Shown in pieces: positions 35,760 to 45,305 of a stretch of 64,000 nucleotides of DNA. Below the pieces are notes generated by a model, which was given only the letters and a program-made list of their open reading frames with translations, had not been told where the DNA came from and ran no database searches. A program made the translations under genes and the position numbers. The stretch is from positions 40,601,798 through 40,665,797 of the forward strand of contig OY747705.1 of the NCBI GenBank assembly GCA_963556495.2. Reading direction: 5' to 3'. Source of the DNA: Valencia hispanica. Taxonomy: Eukaryota > Chordata > Actinopteri > Cyprinodontiformes > Valenciidae. Numbering within the stretch: position 1 is the first letter of the stretch; every line of letters starts with the position of its first letter.

Positions 35760-36840
35760 CTTAAACACAATTAACACAGACAGCTCCCCCTTTCGCAGAG
35801 GAGGGGAGGTGAGGTGGCCCTCACTCTAGGGGACTCAAGTCACAGATAGTGTAAGGAGACAAAGGGTCATAAAACTTAGCTCTGTGCTAAGGTGGAGAGC
35901 GGCACATGTAAGGAGACAAAGGACCATAAAACTTAGCTCTGGCTATAGTGGACAGGGGTGAAGCGTGAAGGGGTGAAGCGTCCAGGTGGAAGGCCTCTGC
36001 TTTAGCTAACAGACTAAGGAACAAGGGAGTTAACCTTTCAGCTAAGACCAGCTATAGCAGGTCAGACCAAGACCGACTCTGCCGACCAGGTGATCAGACA
36101 GCAAGAAAGAGCGAGGAAAAGAGAGGAAGGAAGGAAAAAGAAAGAAAGAGTGGGAGTGGGATCCGCTCAGGATAAAACAGATTGAAACACAGCAAATACA
36201 GCTCTAATTAATGCGTGCGGTGACGCCAAATGAGCCAACAGGTTCAGCGCTTTTAAAGAAACACTTTAAACCAATAATGAATGAGATCTAACTCGTTAAA
36301 AACTCTTGTCTATTTCTCTATTTATCTCCACCCAGACACAAGATTAGCATAAATGAACCGGTTCAGTCCTACTTTGCGTTGAGAGAAGTCCGGTCCACGA
36401 GGAGGAGAGCAAAATGTGTCCGTAGTTGAGCAAGAAAAGGAAGAGTTATAAAAACCTGCACAGGGTTTAGGACTGTGTCCCAACTGCAGGCTGGATGGCC
36501 TGCAGGTCGACGTCATAACGAACTGTCTTGGAACAGTCCGGATATCACCCAAACTAGATACGCAAACAGGATGAGCACTTCGAAGCTTTGAAATGAGGGT
36601 TCTTCCCGGTCCAGCGGATCAGAAGAAAAGAGAATCTTCACCGGTGAGATGTTTCTGCTAAGAACCTCTGCTGAACAGTTTGAAAATGGCCACCACTACC
36701 ACTCTTATGGCCCTTTGGCCGTGATGTCATCGTTGATGTCATCATTGGTGGCCACGGACCAATAGGAGTGTGTTGGGGGTCACCGCTAGGATTGCTGGGA
36801 AATGTGGTCTGCTCAGTCTATCTTTGTAATGGCTTCCAGC
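35760..36840. other. Unclassified GC-moderate block with a 58-bp tandem duplication
   Basis: This block differs in composition from its AT-rich flanks. At 35849-35956 two copies of a unit of about 58 bp follow each other (both contain gtaaggagacaaagg, cataaaacttagctct). A ggggtgaagcg doublet follows at 35949-35978. Near 36720-36750 there is a tgatgtcatc repeat. It may be part of an unrecognised element (an LTR is one option) but no ends or proteins were found. Confidence 0.35.
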
Positions 36841-37019
36841 AATCCAACAATCTGTTCAGTTCATCTATGAAAAATGGAGCCCAACAATAGAATACATGAA
36901 GAAAAATAATCTGAATTTAGAATGTGTTATGTTAAAGCATAGTTTTTGTCATGAATAATACATCCGTTTATGCAGTCATTCACTAAAGTCATTTTTGGCC
37001 ATATGGACTATACATCTCC

Positions 37020-38002
37020 AAAAAGATGGCTGCTCGGTGGTAGCTGTGTTTGGATTCCCCTCCTGCTTGATTTGGCATAACACGTCCATGTGGTAAAACT
37101 GACTCAAGTAAACTGCGGTAAAAGGCAAATTTTTTTAGTGACTATTTTTGAATGCTTTGGATATTTTTGACATTGCACATACCACGTCAAACCAAAGTAA
37201 TTCCACGACCTGGCGCAGAGACTGATAACATAATGGCATCCACTGAAACGCTACCTTCACTCATCGAGACGGCACTTGAGAAAAACTTTTCTAAAGCGGA
37301 AGCAGCATCAAAGGAAGGATTTGATCAGTTGGAGAAACGTTTGGATTTACTTCGAGGTGACTTGTCAGTACTTAAAGAGGAAACAAAAGTCCTTTGGGAG
37401 GCAAACACAGAATCAATGGCATGCATCGCAAGTGTGGAACAGACATCGACAGCCTGTTGTCAGACACAATGACAACAGCAGAGACAAAGTTAGCTGACCT
37501 AGAAGATCTGAGCAGAATAAATAACATTGTTATCCATGGCCTTTGTGAGAGAAGGTAAAGTTCAAACGCCTTACAATATGTCATGACTCAACTACCATTA
37601 TGGTTTCCTACACTGAAAGACACGCCACCGGAGAGCACATCGGCTAGGACCCCCCAGGGAAATGATGCTTCAAAACCAAGGGTCATGATTTTTATGTGCC
37701 TTAGATACACTGACAGACCGAGGATTTTGAAGGCAGCAAGGGACTCACTGCTTGTGATTGGCGGAAAGGATGTTAACTTCACAGTTGATTATAGCCTGGC
37801 AACACTGGTCCGGCGTAGGTTGTGTTATCCTGTCATGGAAAAGCCTTGACATGCTGGTTTCCAGACTTTTATACTCTACCTGGCAACCATAAAAATATTT
37901 AGAGGCCATGTGCACAATTTCTTTGAGGATCCAGCGAAGGTGGACCTGTTCCTCACGACATACAATCAGGAGAATGCTGAATAGACTGGAAAAAGACATT
38001 GG
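37020..38002 (+). pseudogene. L1-type LINE, 5' UTR and ORF1 fragment
   Basis: The candidate ORF1 start is ATG at 37232 (MASTETLPSLIETALEKNF). A coiled-coil-like region (EGFDQLEKRLDLLRGDLSVL) follows. After a frameshift near 37465 come KLADLEDLSRINNIVIHGL, PRVMIFMCLRYTDRPRILKA and VNFTVDYSLATLVRRR. This is the order of the L1 ORF1p coiled coil, RRM and C-terminal domains, an RNA-binding chaperone. Upstream, aaaaagatggctgctcgg at 37019-37036 resembles L1 5' ends. Frames are broken at about 37465, 37557 and 37847. The copy is cut at 38002 by the LTR element insertion, and no ORF2 follows. Confidence 0.7.
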
Positions 38003-38007
38003 CTCAG

Positions 38008-38310
38008 TGCCACGATGTGACTTTTTCCCCTTGTTCTTTGTGTCCGTTTGTGTCTGTTAATTATTTCCAGCTGGCCTGTAGTGTGTCTTAATTACCTCCC
38101 TGTGTATATATACCCGCCTATTCCCCATGTTAGTTTCCGGTTTGTCGTCGTCATTGTCGTTGGTTTATGCATTATTACTGCACGCTTCCTGTCCTCTGAG
38201 GTTAGTAACAGTCTCGTGACATTATGTATTCTTAGTTTGTTCCTTCTGGAATCACCATTAAAGAGCCTTTCTAAGCCTGTCTACGGCTGGATCTGATCCA
38301 AATCATGACA
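38008..38310 (+). repeat. 5' LTR of the 38-kb element
   Basis: A 303-bp LTR starting tgccacg and ending catgaca. It contains a TATA box (38105-38112), the presumed RNA start near 38134-38137 and an attaaag polyadenylation-like signal near 38258-38264. Confidence 0.75.
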
Positions 38311-39114
38311 GAACAAATCGGCCATAAGGATTCAGCGGCAGGTGAGAAACTAACTCTATTTCAATGGTTGGCCAGGGAGGCTGCTAAAAACGCTTCCTCA
38401 CCCGAACACTCACCTCTCTGGGGATCGAGGTTGGCGTTATGCCCCTCTGGAGTGGGTCCCCGCAGACATGAAGCTGGTCGACACGACCAAGCTTCAGCAG
38501 GGTTTGCTGGAAGGCCTGTCCAGGCTCAAGCTCCAGTCCCTGCTCCGCGTCGCTCCCAAGTTCCAGTCCCTGCTTCGCATCGCTCCCAAGTTCCAGTCCC
38601 TGCTCCGCGTCGTTCCCAAGTTCCAGTCCCTGCTTCGCGTCACTCTCAAGTTCCAGTCCCAGCTCCTCGTTGCTCCCTAGTTCCTGAGTTGGCGTCTTAT
38701 CTTTCTTTTCCGGCACCCCGACATCTCGAGTTCCCAGCCCAAGCATCCGCTTCTCTTGAGACAGTTGCTGTTGACCGGCTTTGCCTCCAGACGTCTGCTG
38801 TGACAGCAGTGGTTGCTATCTTTCTTGCTGTCACAGCAGCAGCTTTGAAGCCATCGCCGCCCACCGGTGAGATTGATGCCGATCTCCCCCGGCTCCAGGA
38901 CACTGGGTCTGCAGAGAGGATCGCTGCTGATCAGCGTCGTTCCAAGGGATCTGCCCCTTTCAGTGGGACCGAGGCTGAGTCACCTAGCCTCCTGGCTACA
39001 TCGCCTTCTGTTGGTCCTCCAATGACTCTTCTTTGGGGGTCCTGTCCTCTGAGGTTAGTAACAGTAAGTCTTGTGCCATTGTGTATCAAGTCTTGTGCCA
39101 TTGTGTATCCTTAG
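38305..39114 (+). CDS. Proline-rich repeat ORF of the compact LTR element (269 aa)
   Basis: The start codon is within the last six bases of the 5' LTR (ATGACA) and the stop lies inside the 3' LTR. Residues 1-60 are mixed. Residues about 75-140 are five to six copies of a 10-residue QVPVPA(P/S)(R/H)RS unit encoded by a 30-bp repeat. A hydrophobic stretch ([18 protein letters not shown], about residues 162-179) follows, then an acidic and Ser/Pro-rich end. The hydrophobic segment recurs in the ORF at 61-62.9 kb ([16 protein letters not shown]). No known domain is recognised. Whether it is translated is unknown. Confidence 0.55.
   Translation: MTEQIGHKDSAAGEKLTLFQWLAREAAKNASSPEHSPLWGSRLALCPSGVGPRRHEAGRHDQASAGFAGRPVQAQAPVPAPRRSQVPVPASHRSQVPVPAPRRSQVPVPASRHSQVPVPAPRCSLVPELASYLSFPAPRHLEFPAQASASLETVAVDRLCLQTSAVTAVVAIFLAVTAAALKPSPPTGEIDADLPRLQDTGSAERIAADQRRSKGSAPFSGTEAESPSLLATSPSVGPPMTLLWGSCPLRLVTVSLVPLCIKSCAIVYP
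38520..38680 (+). repeat. 30-bp in-frame minisatellite
   Basis: About five tandem copies of a 30-bp unit (aagttccagtccctgctycg and cgtcgctccc) inside the proline-rich ORF, each encoding ten residues. Copies differ at a few positions. Confidence 0.8.
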
Positions 39115-39197
39115 TTAGTCCCTTCTGGATTCACCATTATAGAGCCTTTCTAAGCATCTCAGCCTGTCTGCGCCTGAATCCGATCCAAATCATGACA
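39041..39197 (+). repeat. Truncated 3' LTR of the 38-kb element
   Basis: Matches the last part of the 5' LTR from cctgtcctctgaggttagta onward and ends catgaca. It lacks the first 180 bp and contains an extra tandem duplication of about 22 bp (aagtcttgtgccattgtgta twice, 39066-39108). Confidence 0.75.
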
Positions 39198-39202
39198 CTC
39201 AG

Positions 39203-39690
39203 TGGCTTATAGAATAACTGGAGTATGGTGGAAGAAGTAATTATATTGTCAGTTATAACATACTTTCTATCCATTATGCATAATATCAAGATAATTGTTT
39301 TTACTCGTAGGAAGTTAGTTCCTTGTGATAAGAACTGTTTTGGTTCCGCATTGTTGGTCACGTCATGAATTCGCAGAGGTTGATTATTGGGTGACTGTTC
39401 TACATAATGGAGCGCAGTAAACAGGGAAGCCAGTAAGCAGTGCTGTTTTGTACATTTTCACGATAGAATGTACGAGAGGGAGTGCACTGAATCTATTTAT
39501 AAGATGGACTAAAATGCACTTCTCAGCCGGACCATGAGGGGAAAATCACTGTACTCACTTGACAATGGACACAGACATTGGGGGTGCAAATGGGTGGAAT
39601 GAATGTGTGTGAATGAAGCTTCAATATTTAGAATTCTATATGTTAAGACCTGATTTCCCTGAATGTCAGTGTGGAGATCATAATTATTTA
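39203..39690. other. Non-genic spacer
   Basis: Nothing recognised. Confidence 0.4.
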
Positions 39691-39847
39691 ATGGCTGAAA
39701 AAATAAATGGTAATATATTGCAATATGGATAAATGACAATGGTGCTGTTCGAAAAATTGCCTAGGAAGGGACTAAACTTGGGACATTTAAATATTTGTAG
39801 CCTCAGAAATAACGTAATTGACATATCAAACATTATATTAGAGGGTC

Positions 39848-39943
39848 CATCCAACCATCCATCCATTTTCTGTACCCGTCATTCTGATGCAGGGTTGCAG
39901 GGCGGGGGCTGGTGCCTATCTTCAGCTATCATGGGGCGATAGG
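39848..39943 (-). mobile_element. Short retroposed tail with 13-bp target duplication
   Basis: A 96-bp insert flanked by atattagagggtc on both sides (39835-39847 and 39944-39956). It reads in reverse as the 3' part of a widespread fish retroposon (ccatccatccattttctgta, gcagggttgcagggcggggg). The same family appears on the plus strand at 58.36-58.59 kb. Perfect duplication and exact coding continuity of the host LINE prove insertion. Confidence 0.85.
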
Positions 39944-40185
39944 ATATTAGAGGGTCATTTACACATATTAGGAATTACTGAGACTCATTTGGATTCCAAA
40001 TTTGAAGATTTGTTATTGCATATCCAACGGTAAAACATATATAGGAAAGACTGAAATGTAAGTGGTAGCGGTGTTGCTATATACATACAGGAGCATATAC
40101 CACTGGCTCTGGAACCCGTCTCCTCGAGAGGGGTTGGACTCTCTTCCACTCTGGGGTTGCCCCCGCTGAGAGGCGCCGAGCTGGG

Positions 40186-41407
40186 GTGGGCATACTTGTT
40201 GCCCCCCATCTCGGCGCCTGTACGTTGGGGTTTACCCCGGTGAACGAGAGGGTAGCCTCCCTCCGCCTTCGGGTGGGGGGACGGGTCCTGACTGTTGTTT
40301 TTGCTTACGCGCCAAACAGCAGATTAGATTACCCACCCTTCTTGGAGTCTTTGGAGGGGGTGCTGGAGAGTGCTCCTCCTGGGGACTCCCTTGTTCTGCT
40401 GGGGGACTTCAACGCTCACGTGGGCAATGACAGTGAGACCTGGAGGGGTGTAGTTGGGCGGAATGGGCCCCCGATCTAAACCCGAGTGGTGTCTTGTTAT
40501 TGGACTTCTGTGCTCGTCATGGATTGTCCATAACAAACACCATGTTCAAGCATAAAGGTGTCCATATGTGCACTTGGCACCAGGACACCTTAGGCCGCAG
40601 CTCAATGATCGACTTGGTTGTCGTCTCATCTGATCTGCGGCCGCATGTTTTGGACACTCGGGTGAAGAGAGGGGCAGAGCTGTCCACTGACCACTACCTG
40701 GTGGTGAGTCGGCTCCGATGGTGGGGCAGGACGCCGGACAGACCTGGAAGGCCCAAATGTGTTGTGAGGGTCTGCTGGGAACGTCTGGCAGAGTCTCCTG
40801 TCAGAAGGAGCTTTAACTCACACCTCCGGCAGAACTTTGAACACGTCCCGGGGGAGACGGGGGACATCGAGTCCGAGTCGACCATGTTCCGCGCCTCCAT
40901 TGCCAAGGCGGCTGACCGAAGCTGTGGCCGCAAGGTGGTCGGTGCCTGTCGTGGCGGCAACCCCCGAACCCGCTGGTGGACACCGGCGGTAAGGGATGCT
41001 GTCAGGCTGAAGAAGGAGTCCTACCGGGTCTTTTTGGCTTGTGGGACCCCTGAAGCAGCTGATAGGTACCGACAGGCCAAGCGGGATGCGGCTCGGATGG
41101 TTGCTGAGCAAAAACTCGGGCGTGGGAGGAGTTTGGAGAGACCATGGAAAACGACTTCCGTACGGCTTCGAAGCGATTCTGGTCCACCAACCGGCGTCTC
41201 AGGGGGGGAAAGCGGTCTGCCACCAACACTGTTTACAGTGGGGATGGTGTGCTGCTGACCTCGACGCGGGACGTTTTGGGTCGGTGGATGGAATACTTCG
41301 AAGACCTCCTCAATCCCACCAGCACGCCTTCCAATCTGGAAGCAGGGTTTGGGGACTTGGGGTCGGGCTCTCCAATCTCTGGTGCTGAGGTCACCGAGGT
41401 CGTTTAA
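40186..41407 (+). pseudogene. RTE-type endonuclease and linker, two frameshifts and a stop
   Basis: The first frame, 40186-40479, gives [24 protein letters not shown] sequence, VVFAYAPNS and [18 protein letters not shown], the endonuclease catalytic DFNAHVG. After a shift near 40475 come SMIDLVVVSSDLR and LSTDHYLVVSRLR, the TDH catalytic motif. After a shift near 41120-41144 comes GRWMEYFEDLLNPT in the linker to RT. A TAA at 41405-41407 interrupts the frame shared with the RT ORF. Restoring continuity would need few changes, so the copy is young. Confidence 0.8.
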
Positions 41408-41434
41408 AAGCTCCTTGGTGGCAAGGCTCCAGGG

Positions 41435-42883
41435 GTGGATGAGATTCGACCGGAGTTCCTCAAGGCTCTGGATGTTGTGGGGCTGTGTTGGTTAACGTGG
41501 CTCTGCAATATTGCGTGGACATCGGGGGCAGTTCCCTTGGATTGGCAGACTGGGGTGGTGGTCCCCCTGTTTAAAAAGGGGGACCACAGGGTGTGTTCCA
41601 ACTACAGGGGGATCACACTTCTGAGCCGCCCTGGTAAGGTCTATTCAGGGGTTCTGGAGAGGAGGGTCCGACGGATAGTCGAACCTCGGATCCAGGAGGA
41701 ACAATGCGGTTTTCGTCCTGGCCGTGGAACACTGGACCAGCTCTACACCCTCAGCAGGGTCCTGGAGGGTGCGTGGGAGTTTGCCCAACCGGTCTACATG
41801 TGTTTTGTGGACTTGGAGAAGGCGTTCGACCGTGTCCCTCGGGGGGCCCTGTGGGGGGTGCTCCGGGAGTATGGGGTACCGGGCCCCTTGACACGGGCTG
41901 TTAGGTCCCTGTACGACCGGTGCCAGAGTTTGGTTCGCATTGCCGGCAGTAAGTCTGGCTTGTTTCCAGTGAGAGTTGGACTCCGCCAAGGTTGCCCTTT
42001 GTCACCGATCTTGTTCCTAACTTTTATGGACAGGATCTCTAGCCAAGGCGTTGAGGGGATCCGTTTTGGTGGCCTCAGGATCGGGTCTCTGCTTTTTGCA
42101 GATGATGTGGTCCTGTTGGCTTCATCGGAGCGTGATCTACAGCTTTCGCTGGAGCTGTTCGCAGCCGAGTGTGAAGCGGCTGGGATGAGAATCAGCACCT
42201 CCAAATCCGAGGCCATGGTCTTGAGCCGGAAAAGGGTGGGGTGCCTCCTCCGGGTCGGGGATGGGGTCCTTCCCCAAGTGGAGGAGTTTAAGTATCTGGG
42301 GGTCTTGTTCACGAATGAGGGAAAAATGGAGCGGGAGATCGATAGACGGATTGGTGGGGCATCTGCAGTTATGCGGGCGCTCTACCGGTCTGTCGTGGTG
42401 AAGAGAGAGCTGAGCCAAAAGGCGAAGCTCTCGATTTACCGGTCGATCTACGTTCCTACCCTCATCTATGGTCACGAACTCTGGGTGGTGACCGAAAGAA
42501 CGAGATCACGGATACAAGCGGCTGAAATGAGTTTCCTCCGCAGAGTGTCTGGGCTCTCCCTTAGAGATAGGGTGAGAAGCTCAGTCATCCGGAGGGGGCT
42601 CAGAGTAGAGCCGCTGCTTCTCCACATCGAGAGGAGTCCGTTGAGGTGGCTCGGGCATCTGGTCAGGGTGCCTCATGGACGCCTCCCTGGTGAGGTGTTT
42701 CAGGCACGTCTCACCGGGAGGAGGCCCAGGGGAAGGCCCAGGACACGCTGGAGGGACTATGTTTCTCGGCTGGCCTGGGAGCGCCCTGGGGTTCCTCCCG
42801 AGGAGCTGGAACGAGTGGCTGGGGAGAGGGAAGTCTGGGTCTCTTTGCTTAGGCTGCTGCCCCCGCGACCCGACCCTGGATAA
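41435..42883 (+). CDS. RTE-type reverse transcriptase ORF (482 aa)
   Basis: A long open frame with the complete RT core. It has VPLFKKGD and CSNYRGITLLS (residues about 43-64), motif A FVDLEKAFDRVPR (124-136), motif B GLRQGCPLSPILF (182-194) and motif C LLFADDVVLL (219-228). YLGVLFTNEG, the thumb-like region and a C-terminal RRPRGRPRTRWRDYVSR block follow. All catalytic aspartates are present. RT copies element RNA at a nicked target in the nucleus. It starts just after a TAA in the same frame, so it is the C-terminal portion of the former polyprotein and probably not functional alone. Confidence 0.85.
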   Translation: MDEIRPEFLKALDVVGLCWLTWLCNIAWTSGAVPLDWQTGVVVPLFKKGDHRVCSNYRGITLLSRPGKVYSGVLERRVRRIVEPRIQEEQCGFRPGRGTLDQLYTLSRVLEGAWEFAQPVYMCFVDLEKAFDRVPRGALWGVLREYGVPGPLTRAVRSLYDRCQSLVRIAGSKSGLFPVRVGLRQGCPLSPILFLTFMDRISSQGVEGIRFGGLRIGSLLFADDVVLLASSERDLQLSLELFAAECEAAGMRISTSKSEAMVLSRKRVGCLLRVGDGVLPQVEEFKYLGVLFTNEGKMEREIDRRIGGASAVMRALYRSVVVKRELSQKAKLSIYRSIYVPTLIYGHELWVVTERTRSRIQAAEMSFLRRVSGLSLRDRVRSSVIRRGLRVEPLLLHIERSPLRWLGHLVRVPHGRLPGEVFQARLTGRRPRGRPRTRWRDYVSRLAWERPGVPPEELERVAGEREVWVSLLRLLPPRPDPG

Positions 42884-43131
42884 GCGGAAGAAAATGGATG
42901 GATGGATGGAGCATATACCAGTTAAACTAAGAATGGATTTAATGTCATCTGAGATTGAAGCTTTATGGCTTCAAGTTCATATTCCACAGTTAAGGCCCTT
43001 ATTAGTCTGCTGTTGTTACCATCCACCCAATGGCAATTCTGCATATTTAGAGAATTTATGTGCCATGATAGAGAATGTGTGTGATAGTCAAAACGAAGTA
43101 TGTATCATGGGAGACCCTAGAATAGATTGGA

Positions 43132-43274
43132 AATTCCTTAAATAGGAAACTTTTTAACTGATTGGAATGTTTGTATAAATGTATTGAAATGACTTCTTGT
43201 TAAGTGCCTTGAGATGACCTCTTTTGTGAATTGGCGCTATATAAATAAACTGAATTCAAATAAACTGAATTGAA
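43132..43274 (+). mobile_element. 5'-truncated L2 tail insertion
   Basis: About 140 bp matching the last part of the L2 3' UTR at 51670-51815 (aaataggaaactttttaact; agtgccttgagatgac; ttggcgctatataaataaac) with a ttgaa-type tail. It lies between the endonuclease residues VCIMGD and DPTRICC of the host LINE. Confidence 0.75.
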
Positions 43275-43327
43275 ATCATTAGTGTTGTTCAAGAAACAAG
43301 CTTTATTCTGTAACAGAGGCATGGGGC

Positions 43328-44251
43328 TTGGAGCAACTTGTGACTGATCCTACTCGAATATGCTGTAGGAGTGATGGATCTACAACATCTACTCTAATTG
43401 ACCATATGTTTACAAATTCTGGTGATTTCTGTGGCAAATATATATCATTCCCAGTTGGCTGTAGTGATCATAATTTAATAGTAGGGGTGAAGAAAACTAA
43501 AATTCCTGAGAGAGGACGTAGTATAATTGTAAAAAGGTCATACAAACAGTTTATTGAAGATTATTTTATAAGGGATGTCCGTAGTATCTGTTGGGATGAG
43601 GTTCTGATGAGTGACAATCCTGATGATGCTGTTAAAGCATTTAATTAGCTGTTTTTAGAAGTAAGTGATAAACATGCCCCTTTAAAAAAGAGAACTGTGA
43701 GGAAAGTTAGAGAGGAGTGGATTGAAAATAAACTTAAGGAGTGTATGCTAGAGAGGGATGAGGCCAAAAGAGTGGCAAATATTTCTAGTTATGAATCAGA
43801 CAGGCAGGTATATCGAAAGTTGAGAATATATGTAAATAAATTCAACATAAAGAAAAAGAAATTGTATTACCAAAACGTTATTATTAATGAGAATTATGAC
43901 TATAAGAAATTATGGAATGTCTTAAACAATATATTGGGAAGGAAAGCTAAATCTATCCCAGTATTTCTTGAATCAGAGGGTTATTTCATTACAAAGTCAA
44001 TGGATATTGGCAATAATTTAAATAATTATTTTTGTGATAAAATCAATCAACTATGGGGGGATATGGAGCTAACTGGAAATATAAAAGCAGAGGTCTTAAT
44101 AAGGAACAGCATTATGCAGGAAAAGAACAGCAATTTTCAGTTTGGTAATGTTACAGTGCAAAAGTTGGAGAATGACTATTGGAATGTAAGGAAAAACCTT
44201 CTGATATGGACAATATTGATTTTAAGTTGCCAAAATTTGTTGCTAGTTTAA
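43328..44251 (+). pseudogene. Old LINE, endonuclease end and linker
   Basis: The frame 43328-43648 carries TSTLIDHMFTNS and GCSDHNLIVGV, the C-terminal endonuclease motifs. A stop (TAG near 43646) follows in the same reading frame, and the linker continues (KHAPLKKRTVRKV, then 43697-44251). The linker is rich in Lys and aromatic residues as in related LINEs. The last 15-20 residues at 44200-44251 are out of frame with the family. Confidence 0.65.
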
Positions 44252-44299
44252 TTGCTGTCTCTATTACTCACATTTTAAATTAGAGTCTAAATAAAGGGG

Positions 44300-44958
44300 T
44301 TTATCCTAAGGCTTGGAAAACAGCTAAAATTGTACCATTACCAAAAAGCCATTCTTCAACTTTCTGTGGACCCAACTGTAGACCGATTAGTCTGCGTTAA
44401 GTGAAATTATGGAGAGGATTGTTTTTGAACAAATTCAGAAATATTTTTTTGATCATAATTTAAATACAGAATTTCAACATGCCTATAGAGCAGGCCATTC
44501 GACCACCACTGCTATGGCTCAAATGACAGGCTAACAGCATTAGATAATTAAAAAGTTGGCAGGAGCTGTACTGTTAGATTTTAGCTCTGTTTTCAATCTG
44601 ATTGATCACAAACTTGTATTAAGCAAATTGCACTGTTATGGTTTCAGCTCAAAATCAACAATTTGGCTTCAGAGTTATTTAGGAAATAGGAGGCAAACTG
44701 TTTATTTCAATGGAAGTTTTTCACATGAAAGAGCAGTTGACTGTGGTGTACAACAGGGAAGTTGCCTTGGACCACTCCTGTTTTCTATATATATATACAA
44801 ATGACTTTCCATTAGTTTTAAAGAAAGGAAAAATAGCTATGTACGCTGATGACTCGACTATCTATTCACCTCAAGAAACAACTGAAGACCTTGAAATTGT
44901 GTTATTGGAAGAACTAAAGTCTGTAGTCGAGTGGGTTACAAATAATAAGTTAGTTTAA
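44300..44958 (+). pseudogene. Old LINE, reverse transcriptase core
   Basis: Fragmented frames give KTAKIVPLPKS, a CRPISL remnant, FQHAYRAGHSTTTAMAQM, LLDFSSVFNLIDHKL (motif A), VQQGSCLGPLLFSIY (motif B) and AMYADDSTIY (motif C). The motif C aspartates remain. A frameshift lies at about 44800. The frame stops at 44958, shortly before a solo LTR interrupts the coding sequence after VGKTK. Confidence 0.7.
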
Positions 44959-44979
44959 AATGTTGGCAAGACAAAACGT

Positions 44980-45305
44980 TGTCAGGACCTCATCTAGATC
45001 AACGACCTCCACCTGTGCACACTAACTCACCTCCACCTCATTGGCTCTCACCACAGTTTAAAGACAGCTTCACTCACCACGGCACTGTTCTGTCATCTGG
45101 TCTCCAGTCTCGGAACTCCTGAGCCAGCCATTTCAGCCTGCTCATCCCCAAGACAAAGCCTCCTCTCTAAGAACCTCCAGAGCTCTATACCAGGCTGAAC
45201 TGCAGCCTCCTCCCGGATTGTCTGTTCCACTCAGCTGACTGTCTCTGTGTGTGGGTTGTCCTCCTAAATAAAGACTGTTAAAAGATCCAAGCAGTCTCCT
45301 TGACA
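44980..45305 (+). repeat. Solo LTR, gypsy type, inside the old LINE
   Basis: The 326-bp block starts tgtcaggacctc and ends ccttgaca, so it has the TG...CA inverted ends of an LTR. A TATA-like tttaaagac lies at 45059-45067 and aataaag at 45267-45273. The start resembles the LTR at 46528 (tgttaagacctc). The host frame resumes right after it (KSIVFGI). A 5-bp duplication is not clean. An acaaaa repeat occurs at both edges (44971 and 45303), so the exact limits may differ by a few bases. Confidence 0.7.

Larger units (their letters stand above)
38008..39197 (+). mobile_element. Compact non-autonomous LTR element with proline-rich ORF
   Basis: A complete insertion bounded by a perfect 5-bp duplication ctcag (38003-38007 and 39198-39202). 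The 5' LTR is 38008-38310; the 3' LTR is reduced to 39041-39197. The interior of about 730 bp encodes one ORF and no gag, protease, RT or integrase. The 5' LTR has TATATATA at 38105-38112. Its segment 38137-38146 (ccggtttgtc) is complementary, with one wobble and one bulge, to gaacaaatcgg just inside the LTR at 38311-38321. That suggests Tf1/sushi-type self-priming. It has landed in an L1 ORF1 fragment and is related in layout to the element at 60.8 kb. Confidence 0.8.
40103..42910 (+). mobile_element. RTE-type LINE, 2.8 kb, with 10-bp target duplication
   Basis: Inserted in the older LINE and flanked by gcatatacca at 40093-40102 and 42911-42920. It encodes an apurinic endonuclease followed by RT with FADD, the layout of the RTE clade (Expander/Rex3-like in fish; name tentative). 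It ends with gacccgaccctggataagcg, gaagaaa and GGAT repeats, a characteristic 3' tail. It is GC-rich compared with its surroundings and little diverged. The 5' end is truncated. Confidence 0.85.
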
